In this document: positions 29,567 to 41,200 of the stretch, in pieces | Layout: each line of letters opens with the position of its first letter | Position numbering within the stretch: position 1 is the stretch's first letter | Virus record (IMG/VR): IMGVR_UViG_3300030104_004631 | Coordinates: 1 to 64,000 of that record | Reading direction: 5' to 3' (one strand) | Length of the DNA: 64,000 bases | From: a virus | The notes under the pieces: generated by a model | What the model was told of the DNA's origin: nothing | Seen by the model: the letters and a program-made list of their open reading frames with translations, nothing else | Databases searched by the model: none | Translations under genes and position numbers: made by a program

Positions 29567-32500
29567 ATGACTAGAACTGTTCCAGGTACAGGTGCTTCCA
29601 TCAAACCAATTTTTGATGAGAATTTTGGAGTACGTGCAATACGAGTATTAGAAGGTGGATCGGGATATGATGCATCAAATCCACCACGATTAACTGTAAC
29701 TGGTTGTGGAACACCAGATGCGGATGCATTATTGTATCCTATTATCGATTCTGATTCTGGACAAATTATTCATGTAAGAGTTCTTGAAAGAGGTCGTGGT
29801 TATGATCCTCTAAGATTACAGTTTTTTCCAGAACAAGAAACACCAAATGTTATAAATTCCTTTGATGTTAATAGAATTTGGCAAGATCATCCAAACTCTT
29901 TAACTTCAGGAACCTTTAGTACAGATACAGATAGACTTCGCATACAATCTGATAATCATCCTAAACCCACTTGGATCCAAGTAGAAGCAGCACCTAGTGG
30001 TGGTCCTTTAGTTGATAGATCATTTGATCAAACATTTATCTATCGTGGTGGTAAAGATGTACCTCATCCTACTATTAGAACAGAACAAGATAACAAAGTA
30101 CTTGGCATTCTTGCTAACGGTGGTCTTTTACATACACCAGAATGGGGAACAACAGGAAATGCACCAACTAACTTTGCTATTGATTCAGTAAAATATAATT
30201 ATGTTAAAGGTAATAGTGTTTATGATACTGTAACTGAAGGAAATGTAAGATATTATCATTCAAGTGAAACTCTTGATGAATTTAAACTTGAAAATGGTGT
30301 ATTGGAATGGGGGAAATTCAAACAATTTACGTGGAATGTAAAGGTTGAAACTGGTAATGTTGCTATAGATGTAACAAACGTTGATGAAACTCTTGGTACT
30401 GTTGCTGTAGGTAGAACTATTGATGAAATTGGTGGTAATGCCTCTGGAGAAATTTCTAAAGTAGTAAGAAATGGTAGTAATGTTGTAACTAGAATTTATT
30501 TGAGACAACTTACTGGGTCTTCTTTCTCTAAGAATGACTTATGTTTAGGTTCTACAGGATTTTCATTTAAAATTTCTGAGGATCCATATACTTTTAATGC
30601 ATATTATATTGATTTTGGTACAGATGCAGCAAAATTTGGTACTTTTACACCAGGAACATTTTATTTTGCTCCAGAAAATATTATAGTAAAACAAAATTAT
30701 CTGATTAAATTTAATCAATCAGATTCTACTAATAATAATCATCCAATCAGATTTAGTACAACTGCTGACGGTACACATAACGATACTCCTGGAACTCTTT
30801 ACTATACAAGTACTGGAGCATCTTCAGCACCAGCAACAGATTATGAAAGTGAATATGCTCCCATATTCATGATGAATTCTGATGAAACAAATAGAATTTA
30901 TTATTACTGTTTAAATCATCCAAATATGGCTGGTTCTTCTGGTGATGAAGGATATATGATTATCAGTACAGATACTACTGCTGAGACATTAACCAATAAT
31001 TATTATGTTGAAAATTATTATGGATCTGGTGGAACTTTAGATTATAGTCGTCACACTGATGGACATTCTAAGATTATTGGTATGTCTTACGATGGATATC
31101 CCATCTATGGACCTTATGGATATAATTCTAGTGGTAATGCTGCAAGAGAAGTATCTTCACATCGATTAAGAACTACTGCAGAACTTCCTGGTGCAAGACC
31201 TGTTGTAAATACGGTTGCTACAACTACCTATACTGTAACAGTTTCCAATGGTCAATTTTTATTTGATGGTTCTAGACCTAATTTCTTATCTTTAGGTAGA
31301 GGAAAGACTTTCATTTTTAATCAAGATAACGCTTCTAATGATGGTGAATTTTTACTCTTTTCAGAAACTGATGGTGGATGGCATCCTGCTAATAGCATTG
31401 GAACCACTTCATATTTGTATGAATTAGGTGTCACATATACATTAGATGGTTCTACAGTAACTTATGCTGCATATATCGCTGGATTTAACGCAGCAACTCA
31501 AAGAAGAATTCAAATTGTTGTTCCAGCAACAGCACCTGATGCTTTATACATTTTTGGATATCAAACTAGTGGTTTGGGATTAAGAACTGTTCAAAGTGGT
31601 TATATTTTAGGTGATTTAGTACAAGATTATATTTACGATTCTAGTGTTGGAACTCTTGATGAATTTAATGGAAAGTTTGCGGTAACTCCAGACTATCCAA
31701 ATGGTACATATGCATATTTTATGACAGAGGATGGCAGTGGAAATCCTGTTTATCCATATGTCATTGGACGTAAATTTTACGGTACACCCTTATTTGAGGG
31801 AGATGCTGTTCCAGAAATCGTACAAGATTTCCCTGATGGTGCTGCTGGAGACGTTGTACTTACAGATAGTGGTGCAGTATCTTATATCAAGATGAATAAG
31901 AATGGTGATAATTATTATAATACTACAAAAGCAAGAATTTTAGGCGGTGAAGGAACTGGTGCTACTGGAACATCTACAGTACAGACAATTACAGGTTTAA
32001 CTTTATTAAATGCTGGTAGAAGTTATAGTAGTGCTCCTACAGTAGTTTTTGAAGGAGGAGGAGGTCAGGATGCTCAAGGATCTGCGAAAGTTGATACTAC
32101 TGGAAAAGTTACTTCAATTAGTATTGCAGATCCTGGAGAATTCTATCAGGAACCTCCCTTTGTTCTTTTGACTGGTGGAAATGGTATCGGAGCAAAAGCA
32201 GTTGCTACAATTGATCAGGGAGTGATTACAGGCATCACAGTAACTGATCAGGGTGAGGGTTATACTTCCCCACCAACTGTAATATTTACGAGATTGGTAA
32301 ATCTCAAACGTAAGACTAGAGCTCGTCAGGCAAATAATGCTAAAAATATTTACTTGACTGGTCTTACTAAAGATGTAACTACATCTGCTAGTGAAATTTA
32401 TGTAAAAAATACTGGTGCTTTTCCTGGATCAGGTGAATTTATTTTAGACTATGAAACTATTTCATATACTAGTAAAACCGATGAAAAATTTGCTGGTATT

Positions 32501-33691
32501 ACTAGAGGTGTAAACTTTAATTATGATCAAAGAGTTATTCTTGATGATGGTCAAAATGACGACAGTGGTGTTTCTACATACAAATTCAATATTGGTGATC
32601 GAGTAATTCGTAGAGTTGAAAGTGCTAGTAATAAAATTGCTAAAGTTTATGATTGGAATGCTAGTACTAGAGAACTGTTGTTAACATTTGAAATTGATGA
32701 ATTAGCATTTATTGATGGTGGTATTCCATCTAGTGAAGAAGCTACAGTTCAATTTGATGCTGGCGTTGCTGCTAGTGCAGGATCCACTGACTCTCCACAT
32801 GTTATTCTTACCGTGGCGGGATCTTCAATTACAACCCTTACAGTCCCAATTTCAACTCTTCAAGATAAAGCATTCCAAGATATTGCGGAAAACGCTGGAG
32901 CAGGAGATGGTATACCTGATCTAGTCAATACAGCAACTGAGTATGAGAACCAAATTAGTTTGGATGGTGGTATTTACAATTCTCTTTATGGTATTGAAGA
33001 AACGCAAGGTGGAACAAATACTACATTATTACAAGTTGGTGATAGCGTTAAAGATGCTAATGTACCATTTAGATATGCAAATATTTCTATAGCAGGTGGT
33101 CTTAGTGAAGGAAGAGAGCACGTTGCTCTTGTTAATATAACATTGGATGCTAATGATGGTAATGGTCAAAACTTCAGTGTTAACGAAGTTCTTACTGGAG
33201 ATATATCTGGTGTCAGAGGAACAGTAGTTTCTTGGGATTCATCAACTAAAGTTCTTCAAGTAAAAGATGTTATTCCATTCAATACTGGTGATGTTAATGT
33301 TGGAGAATCTGGATTGTTATATAAATTTGCTGAAAATAGTACAATTGTTGATGTTGTCGTACAAAATGCAGGAACAAACTATTCTGCAACACCGACAATG
33401 ACATTTGAAGATGTTGGTGATATTAGAGCAACTGGAACGGTCACTATGACAATTGCTGGCGACCAAGTTGAAGGAGTTACTATCACAAATGGTGGATATG
33501 GTTATGTGCAGAGTGTAGACAACTCATATAATCTACACCCATCACTCACCTTCACTAATGCTGGTGGAGATACAACTGGTTCTGGTGTTTTTGCATATGC
33601 AATTATGGGTGGTGAAAAGGTCTCTGGAAATAACGGAGCACAGTATAGAATTAAGAGCATTGAGTATTTATCAACCGTTCGTTCCAAATAG
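29567..33691 (+). CDS. 1374-aa YHYH/cupredoxin-like virion structural protein
   Basis: GxGY modules lie at about residues 25-90 and 770-905. Residues about 355-465 form a cupredoxin-like domain with N-H-P-I at H392 and Y-Y-Y-C-L-N-H-P-N-M at C448, H451 and M454. A YHYH-type domain follows: D-G-Y-P-I-Y-G-P-Y-G at about 508-517 and L-D-E-F-N-G-K-F with P-Y-V-I-G at about 697-735. Between these two halves (about 555-668) sits a second cupredoxin-like sandwich without the Cys and His ligands. The last third repeats modules seen in the giant protein. T4 has no counterpart. It lies between the gp7-position gene and gp8, so it is probably a baseplate-attached protein. Confidence 0.75.
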   Translation: MTRTVPGTGASIKPIFDENFGVRAIRVLEGGSGYDASNPPRLTVTGCGTPDADALLYPIIDSDSGQIIHVRVLERGRGYDPLRLQFFPEQETPNVINSFDVNRIWQDHPNSLTSGTFSTDTDRLRIQSDNHPKPTWIQVEAAPSGGPLVDRSFDQTFIYRGGKDVPHPTIRTEQDNKVLGILANGGLLHTPEWGTTGNAPTNFAIDSVKYNYVKGNSVYDTVTEGNVRYYHSSETLDEFKLENGVLEWGKFKQFTWNVKVETGNVAIDVTNVDETLGTVAVGRTIDEIGGNASGEISKVVRNGSNVVTRIYLRQLTGSSFSKNDLCLGSTGFSFKISEDPYTFNAYYIDFGTDAAKFGTFTPGTFYFAPENIIVKQNYLIKFNQSDSTNNNHPIRFSTTADGTHNDTPGTLYYTSTGASSAPATDYESEYAPIFMMNSDETNRIYYYCLNHPNMAGSSGDEGYMIISTDTTAETLTNNYYVENYYGSGGTLDYSRHTDGHSKIIGMSYDGYPIYGPYGYNSSGNAAREVSSHRLRTTAELPGARPVVNTVATTTYTVTVSNGQFLFDGSRPNFLSLGRGKTFIFNQDNASNDGEFLLFSETDGGWHPANSIGTTSYLYELGVTYTLDGSTVTYAAYIAGFNAATQRRIQIVVPATAPDALYIFGYQTSGLGLRTVQSGYILGDLVQDYIYDSSVGTLDEFNGKFAVTPDYPNGTYAYFMTEDGSGNPVYPYVIGRKFYGTPLFEGDAVPEIVQDFPDGAAGDVVLTDSGAVSYIKMNKNGDNYYNTTKARILGGEGTGATGTSTVQTITGLTLLNAGRSYSSAPTVVFEGGGGQDAQGSAKVDTTGKVTSISIADPGEFYQEPPFVLLTGGNGIGAKAVATIDQGVITGITVTDQGEGYTSPPTVIFTRLVNLKRKTRARQANNAKNIYLTGLTKDVTTSASEIYVKNTGAFPGSGEFILDYETISYTSKTDEKFAGITRGVNFNYDQRVILDDGQNDDSGVSTYKFNIGDRVIRRVESASNKIAKVYDWNASTRELLLTFEIDELAFIDGGIPSSEEATVQFDAGVAASAGSTDSPHVILTVAGSSITTLTVPISTLQDKAFQDIAENAGAGDGIPDLVNTATEYENQISLDGGIYNSLYGIEETQGGTNTTLLQVGDSVKDANVPFRYANISIAGGLSEGREHVALVNITLDANDGNGQNFSVNEVLTGDISGVRGTVVSWDSSTKVLQVKDVIPFNTGDVNVGESGLLYKFAENSTIVDVVVQNAGTNYSATPTMTFEDVGDIRATGTVTMTIAGDQVEGVTITNGGYGYVQSVDNSYNLHPSLTFTNAGGDTTGSGVFAYAIMGGEKVSGNNGAQYRIKSIEYLSTVRSK

Positions 33692-33692
33692 A

Positions 33693-33700
33693 CATAAATA
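33693..33700 (+). promoter_or_regulatory. Late promoter box (CATAAATA)
   Basis: CATAAATA begins 2 nt after the stop of the 1374-aa gene and lies 26 nt before the gp8 start. AAGAGGA at about 33704-33710 is probably too far from the ATG to be its ribosome site. Confidence 0.65.
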
Positions 33701-33726
33701 AACAAGAGGACAATAGTACCTAGGAC

Positions 33727-35259
33727 ATGGCAGCCCTATTAACTGATCAATTTAGAATTTTCTCAGCGAGAAAATTCATCAAAGCACTTGAAGGACCAGA
33801 TGCAACTCAAAGCGATTCTGCAGCAGGTTCTAATCGAGATAGACTTTATGTTTTTATTGGAAGATCCCAACCTTGGGACAATGAGAACGCACCCCCACAG
33901 GCAGTGGACTCATTTTCGGAGTTTTCTAACTCGTATGATGATATGATCTCTCTTAAGAGAGTTCTTGCTGCTGATACGGTTCAGGTTGTTCGTAGAATTG
34001 ACTGGGTTTCTCCTGAAGAAACTACAGGTGGTTTGGGTTTTACTTATGACATGTATCGTCATAACTATTCTCCAAGTAAAACTGCTGCTTCTGGTGCTAC
34101 TAAATTATATGATGCAGACTTTTTTGTTGTGAATTCACAATATCAAGTATATAAATGCATTTATAACGGTACCTCACCCTCTGATCCTAATGGTAAACCT
34201 TCTACAGTTGAGCCTACTGGCACCAGTACCTCTATTATTACTACTGGCGATGGATATCGTTGGAAGTATATGTACACCATCCCTGTTGCTTCAGTCCTTA
34301 AATTCTTCTCTAATGACTACATGCCAGTCTTTACCAATACTGCGGTAAAGACTAATGCTGTTACTGGAGAAATCGATACTGTTGTTATAAACGCTGCTGG
34401 TTCTGGATATAATAACGGAACTTATGATAACGTTGCTATTAATGGTGATGGTACTGGAGGACGTGTTTCTATCGTTGTTGACGGTGGTAAGATTACTTCT
34501 GCCACAGTGACATCTGGTGGTACAGGATACACGTTTGGTCAAATCAGTATCAATGCTATCACTGGTATTGGAACTGGAACTAGTGGAGAAGTTGATGTTA
34601 TTATTCCTCCTCCAGATGGACATGGATACGATTCAAGTATTGAACTTGGTGGTTTCCGTGTAATGATTAACGCTAAACTCTCATATGATGAGGGTGCAGG
34701 TGATTTCCCTATTGATAATGATTATCGTCGTATTGGATTAGTAACAAATCCACTCAAGTTTGGTACATCAGAACTTCTTGCAGATTTGACAGTTTCTGCT
34801 ACAAAAGCAGTTATTTTCTCTCCGACATTTCAAGGAAATTATGTTCCTGATGAAATTATTACTCAGACTAGAGTTGTTGGAGGTACTAACATTACTGCAA
34901 GAGCAAGAGTTATTTCTTGGAATGCAACAACTAAAGTTTTGAAATATTATCAGAACTCAGTTGATGGTATTTTCCCTGAAGTTACTGGTACACAAAATGA
35001 GTTTGATGGATCTAACGTTATAAGTGGAGCAACTTCAGGTGCATCTGGTCAACCAGACGTAAACTTCCCTGCTGTTCCAAATTCCTCTTCTAGAACTATT
35101 AACAACACTGAATATGATTTGGGTATGAGATTTACTAGTGGATATGCAAAAGCAGAAATTGAACCAAACAGCGGTCAGGTTGTTTATATAGATAATAGGA
35201 GATCAATCAGTCGTGCAAACGACCAAGTAGAAGACATTAAAATCGTAATCGAGTTCTAA
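33727..35259 (+). CDS. 8: Baseplate wedge subunit gp8 with inserted modules
   Basis: The 510-aa protein aligns by eye with T4 gp8 (334 aa). F-I-G-R-S-Q-P-W near residues 40-47 corresponds to T4 F-G-R-S-E-P-W, R-R-I-D-W to R-R-D-W, and E-P-T-G then G-D-G-Y-R-W-K-Y to E-P-G-D-G-Y-V-W-E-Y. G-L-V-T-N-P-L matches the T4 I-I-T-N-P-L segment. The extra length comes from an insertion at about residues 215-305 that holds two GxGY modules, and a second at about 355-450 resembling the GExVxGxTSGA module. gp8 dimers sit in the outer baseplate wedge and contact gp7 and gp10 in T4. The core call is secure; the insert role is unknown. Confidence 0.9.
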   Translation: MAALLTDQFRIFSARKFIKALEGPDATQSDSAAGSNRDRLYVFIGRSQPWDNENAPPQAVDSFSEFSNSYDDMISLKRVLAADTVQVVRRIDWVSPEETTGGLGFTYDMYRHNYSPSKTAASGATKLYDADFFVVNSQYQVYKCIYNGTSPSDPNGKPSTVEPTGTSTSIITTGDGYRWKYMYTIPVASVLKFFSNDYMPVFTNTAVKTNAVTGEIDTVVINAAGSGYNNGTYDNVAINGDGTGGRVSIVVDGGKITSATVTSGGTGYTFGQISINAITGIGTGTSGEVDVIIPPPDGHGYDSSIELGGFRVMINAKLSYDEGAGDFPIDNDYRRIGLVTNPLKFGTSELLADLTVSATKAVIFSPTFQGNYVPDEIITQTRVVGGTNITARARVISWNATTKVLKYYQNSVDGIFPEVTGTQNEFDGSNVISGATSGASGQPDVNFPAVPNSSSRTINNTEYDLGMRFTSGYAKAEIEPNSGQVVYIDNRRSISRANDQVEDIKIVIEF

Positions 35260-35264
35260 CCCGA

Positions 35265-38200
35265 ATGGCACAAAATACTAACCTAAACGTAACACCGTAT
35301 TACGACGACTTCGATAAAGATAAGAATTTTTATCGAGTGCTGTTCCGTCCTGGATTTCCTATTCAGGCAAGAGAACTCAGTACAATGCAGAGTGTTCTGC
35401 AGAACCAAGTAGAATCTGTTGGAACGCACCTATTCAAAGATGGTGCAATGGTAATTCCAGGTCAAGTTGGTTATGACTTGGATGTTCAGGCAGTTCTTGT
35501 TCAAGAATCTTTCTTGGGTAGTGATGTTGAAACTTATAGAACTCAAATAACTGGAACTATTGTTGAGGGTCTAACTACAGGCGTTAAGGCAAAGGTTTTA
35601 TATAGTATTTCTGCCTCGGAATCAGAAAAAGGTTATATCACATTATATGTTAAGTATATAGATTCTGGTGATACTACTTCTGCCACTGGTCTGAAAACAT
35701 TCCAGATTAATGAACAGTTAATTACAGATAAGGAAATTACTTTTGGATCAACTCTAATTGAGATCGGTACTCCTTTTGCTCAGTTGCTTCCTGTTGCTGC
35801 TACTGCTGTAGGTTCTACTGCATATATTAGTGAAGGTGTTTATTATATTAGAGGTCATTTTGTAAATGTCCCAACTAACTATCTAATTCTTGATCAGTAT
35901 AGTAGCAATCCTTCTTACAGAGTAGGTCTTGAGATTTTAGAATCTATTGTCACTCCTGAAGATGATGAATCTCTAAATGATAATGCTGCAGGAACTTCAA
36001 ATTATTCTGCACCAGGTGCTCATAGATTTAAAATTCAAACACAGTTTGTAAAACGATTAATTACTGATGAAGCAGATAAAGACTTCATTGAACTTTTAAG
36101 AATTAACAATAGTAGGGTAGAAAATTTTGTAGAGAGAACTGAATATAGTGAGTTAGAAAAATCATTGGCTCGTAGAACTTTTGAAGAGTCTGGTGACTAT
36201 GTAATTGATACATTTAACGTTAATATGCGAGAGCATCTTAATGATGGATTTAATAATGGTGTTTATAATAAAGGTCAAAACTCAGATCAAGGTAATCTCG
36301 CTGATGATAATAAATTAGCAATTGAGGTTTCTCCTGGTAAAGCATATATTAGAGGATATAGAACTAACTTTATTAGTCCACGATATGTTGATGTAGATAA
36401 ACCAAGAGATTTTGAAACTCGTCAAAATGGTATTATTAACTTCAATCTTGGTAATTTTGTAAAGGTTTATGATGTTCATGGTTGGCCAGAAATATCTGGA
36501 GATGGTGTTAGTGATGCATATCAAACTCTAAATCTTTATGATGATTGGGCAGCAAATGCAACATCTTCTGTAAAGTCAGGTGCTAATAGAATTGGTAGAT
36601 GTAGGGTAGTTCAGTTACAAAAATCTAGTAGTGCTTTAGCTGCAACATCACCATTTGGAATCGAACCAACTATTGTTGGTGGTGTTTACGATCTCTGGTT
36701 CTTTGATGTTCAGATGTTTACCGTTCTGAATATCACGAATGCAGTAACTTATACTGCAGGTACTAAAATTGTTGGTAAAACTTCTGGGGCGACAGGTTAT
36801 GTTGCAGATACTGGAAACAATACACATTACATCTATCTTGAGCATGTGAGTGGTGAATTTACCAATGGTGAAATTCTGTCTGTTAATAATAGAGATTCAG
36901 GAACCTTAGAGGCAGCACATACTTATCAATTAAGTGATGTTAGATCTTCTTTCGGTCTTGATGGTTCCAGTGCTGTTAGATTTGGTGCAAACTGGATTCT
37001 TAATGATTCTCGTCCTATTGAATCTTCTACAGTAAATATCGATGAGACAACTGGTGATGTTTTAACTGTTGATACTATTGGTGCTGCTGTTGGTGCCAGA
37101 ACTGCAGGAACATATAATATTGCTAGTACTGGTGTATCCACTGATGGATCTGGAACTGGTGCTACCTTTACTATTGTTGTTGATGGTACTGGTGCTGCTA
37201 CTATTACTGTCACTGGCGGTGGTAGTGGATATGTTATTAATGAAACTATTACTGTTGCTGATGCTCAACTAGGAAGTGGTGGTGCTGCAGCGTTACAATT
37301 TGATGTTGCTAGTGTTGGTCGTGAAGATATTACTGGTTTCCGTACAAGATTTGAAAAGGATTTGAGACCAGGTGATGTAGTCACCCCAACACTTTCTGAT
37401 TTGGAAGGTACAAATACTCTTCGTGTTAAGAGAGTTGATCCTACTGCTATTGCAACAACTTCTGGAAATAGAAAGTCTACAGTATTGGCAGGAGATGCTA
37501 TATTTGATTACACTGATCAAACTACTAGACTTGACAATACTTTAAAGGTTGGTACAGTTGCTGCTGGTCAGTATAGTGAATTAGTTAGATTGCGTCCGTT
37601 CATTTTCCAGAAAGATTATCAGAACGGAGAACTTTCTTTTGACCTACCAGAAGATACGATGAAGTCTTTGAGCGATGAATCGTTCTTTGTCTTTAGAAAC
37701 TTTGCATCCAAGACGGTAACTTCAGGTTCTATTACATTTACTCTTCCTGAGACTGAAGCATTTGGTGCATTATCTGGTGATAATTATATTCTTACAATTA
37801 TTGATAAAGGAACTTCTTCAGTGTTTACTGATGGAGAGAACGTAGATATTGATGCACAGGTAGATGCTGGTGTATTATCAACATCTTTTGGTTCTGATAA
37901 TCAGTCTTTCTCAATCAGTGGTCTTACTAATATTGCTACAGTAACTCTTACAGCATTAGTTTCTAAGAATACTGTTTCTAAAAAGATTAAGACTGCTGCT
38001 AAGATGAAGGCATTGAAAGTCATTAAAACTGATATAGATGTTGATACTCAACCAACAGGTCTTACTTATAGTACTCTTTATGGAACTAGAGTTGAAGATT
38101 TAGATGTTTCGTTTGGTGTTAATGACGTTTATAACGTTCATGCAATATATGAATCATATGATGATAATGATGCATCTTCACCATATGTTGTTCTTACTGA

Positions 38201-41200
38201 ATCAGTATTCTTTGCTGCAAGCACATTAATTGTTGGTAAAACTTCTGGTGCTAGAGGTCGAGTTATTTCATTCTCTAACGCAGATTTAAAATTATATTAT
38301 GTTGGTCTTAATGAAATTCCATTCATTACAGGAGAATCTATTACTGGTGAAAATACTGCTGGAGATGCTATCACAGGTATTATTGATGATACTGAGGGTT
38401 CTATTTTTGCAGGAAGTAAAGTTATTACAGATCAGTTTGAACTTGAATCAGGACAGAGAACTAATTTCTATGATGTATCAAAACTAATTCGTCTTCCTTC
38501 TACTGTAGCACCTACAAGACGATTGCTTGTAATTTTTGACTTCTTCTCCCATGAAGCATCTGGTGATTATTTCTCAGCAGAATCTTATAGTGGAATTAGT
38601 TATAAAGAGATTCCTAATTACAAGATGGATGGTTCTATTAAGTATATTAGAGATCAAATTGATTTCCGTCCTGCTATTAAAGAACTTAGAAATGGTTCTG
38701 GAACTGTTAGTGCTCCTTACTATGTCAATTGTAGTACTTTTGACTTTGTTTCTAGGGTATTCAGTACAGCTGGTGGTGCTGGCGGGGCAACTATCTTTGA
38801 TATTATGCAGGTCAACTCTTCCTTTAGAGCAGACTATTCATGGTATCTTCCTAGAATTGATAAATTATATCTCTCTCATGATGGAAAACTAATTGTAAGT
38901 AAGGGTGTTTCTGGATATTACTTGATTCCACCCCCAAAAGTTGAAAATGCGATGCTCTTAGCATCAATTGAATATAAACCATATGTGTTTGATCCAGAAA
39001 GAGATGTTCTGATTTCTACAGAAGTAATCAGAAGGTATACGATGAAAGATATTGGTGATCTTGAGCAAAGACTCACCCACGTTGAATATTATACTTCATT
39101 ATCATTACTCGAATCTCAAGCAGAAAACACCAAGACTTATGACGAGAATGGATTTGATCGTTTGAAGAATGGTTATGTTGTAGATGATTTTACTGATCAC
39201 ACAACTGGTGATGTTCTGAATCCAGATTACAAGTGTTCTCTTGACTTTAAAGAGGGACAACTACGTCCACAACATTACACAACAAACGTAGGACTTGTAT
39301 ATAATGCAGCAGACTCTACGAATATTGTTAAGACTGCTGGTAATGTCTTGATGTTACCTTACGAAGATGTTGCACTTATCACCCAACCTTATGCATCTAG
39401 AACTGAGAATGTTAACCCATTCAACGTATTTACATTCATTGGTCGTATTGACTTAACACCTGCATCTGATGATTGGATTGATATTGAGCGTGTGCCAGCT
39501 CGTGTTGAGAACATTGAAGGAGACTTCTCATCCGTATCTAATGATTTGCAGGTTGATCAGAATGGTTTTGCACCTGTTCAATGGGGATCATGGCAGACTA
39601 ACTGGACTGGTGAATCAGTTACATCAACATCACGAAACAGATCTGCATCTGGTACGTTTGGTGTTGGTCGTCAGTTAGGTTCTCTTGGTCATGGTCAGCG
39701 TCGTCAAGGTCTATTCTATCTACATGAACGTCGTACATTTCGTGTTGTAAACAATCAAGCACGTCAAGGTGTTCGTACAAGGGTTGTTCCTAAGATCGAA
39801 CGTAGATCTTTAGGAGATAGTGTTCTTTCCAGAAGTGCTATTCCTTGGATTAGATCTCGTAATATTGGTTTTAATGTCGATAGAATGAAACCACGTACTA
39901 GAATGTATGCATTCTTTGATGGTGTTGATGTAACTACTTACCTTACTCCTAAAGTAATTGAACTTATTAAGAACTCTACAACAGATTCTAGAACAAATGA
40001 AACTCCTTTTGTTGTTGGTGAAACTGTACTTGGAGAAACTTCAGGTTGTCAATTAAAAGTTGTTGCTCCTGATGATGGATATAAGACTAATCCTTATGGT
40101 AAAGGCACAGAAGTTCTTCCTACATCATATGCTTCTCAAACAGCACTTCTAAATCATGATATAACTGCTATATCTGAAACTGTATCACCAGATTACTTTG
40201 GTAATATGCAAGTTGGAGAAATTTTAGTTGGTCAAACTTCTGGTGCTAGAGCAGTTGTTCAGGATCGTCGTCTTCTAACTGATAATGTTGGTAACTTACA
40301 AGGTACATTCTTTGTTCCTTCTCCCAAGAACGATGCTAATCCACGTTGGGCAACAGGTACTCGCTCATTTAGATTTACAACATCCGATTCAAATAGTAAA
40401 GCAATTGGTGCAGTAGATTCTTCTGCTGACACAACTTACGCAGCAACAGGAACTTTACAAACTGTTCAGGAAAATGTTTTGGCAATTCGTAATGCTGAAC
40501 TTGTTAGAGATACTGTTTCTGAAGATAGAGTTGTAGAAACAACTAGAACTGAAACACGTCAGATTGGTTGGTATGACCCTCTTGCTCAATCATTTATTGT
40601 TGAGGAAGAAGGTGGTGTATTCCTTTCAACTGTTGAAATCTTCTTCAACTCTAAAGATGCTAATATTCCAATCTCGATGCAAATCAGAACAATGGAAAAT
40701 GGTTATCCTACAAAGACAATTCTTCCTTTCTCTGATGTTACTATAACACCTGATCAGGTAGAAATTTCAGAAAGTGCTGCTGTTGCTACTAAGTTTACAT
40801 TCAAAGCACCTGTATACATTAAGTCTTCTGTTGAATATTGTTTTGTTCTTCTGTCAGACTCTAATGAATATAAGGTTTGGATCTCTAGAATGGGTGATGT
40901 TGATATCAGTGGTAATAGAACAATCTCTGAACAACCTTATGCTGGTGTTCTGTTTAAATCACAGAACGCATCTACATGGACTGCTGACCAATATGAAGAC
41001 TTGAAATTTACTGTGTATCGTGCAAACTTTACTCAGACAACTGGAACAGTCGCTCTTAACAATACACCACAAGGTAAAGGTAATGGTGGTATTCACAGGT
41101 TAATTGATAATCCAATTCAGACTATCAAACCAAAACTTGTCCTTACTGCTGGTCCTACTGCTACTCAGTATACCTTTAGTATTGGTGCTCGCTTATTGCA

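Noticed and set aside
29561-29568. ATATAAAT just before the 1374-aa start as a late promoter
   Set aside because: It has a mismatch to the box and overlaps the ATG, leaving no room for a leader. The gene can be read from the promoter at 28311.
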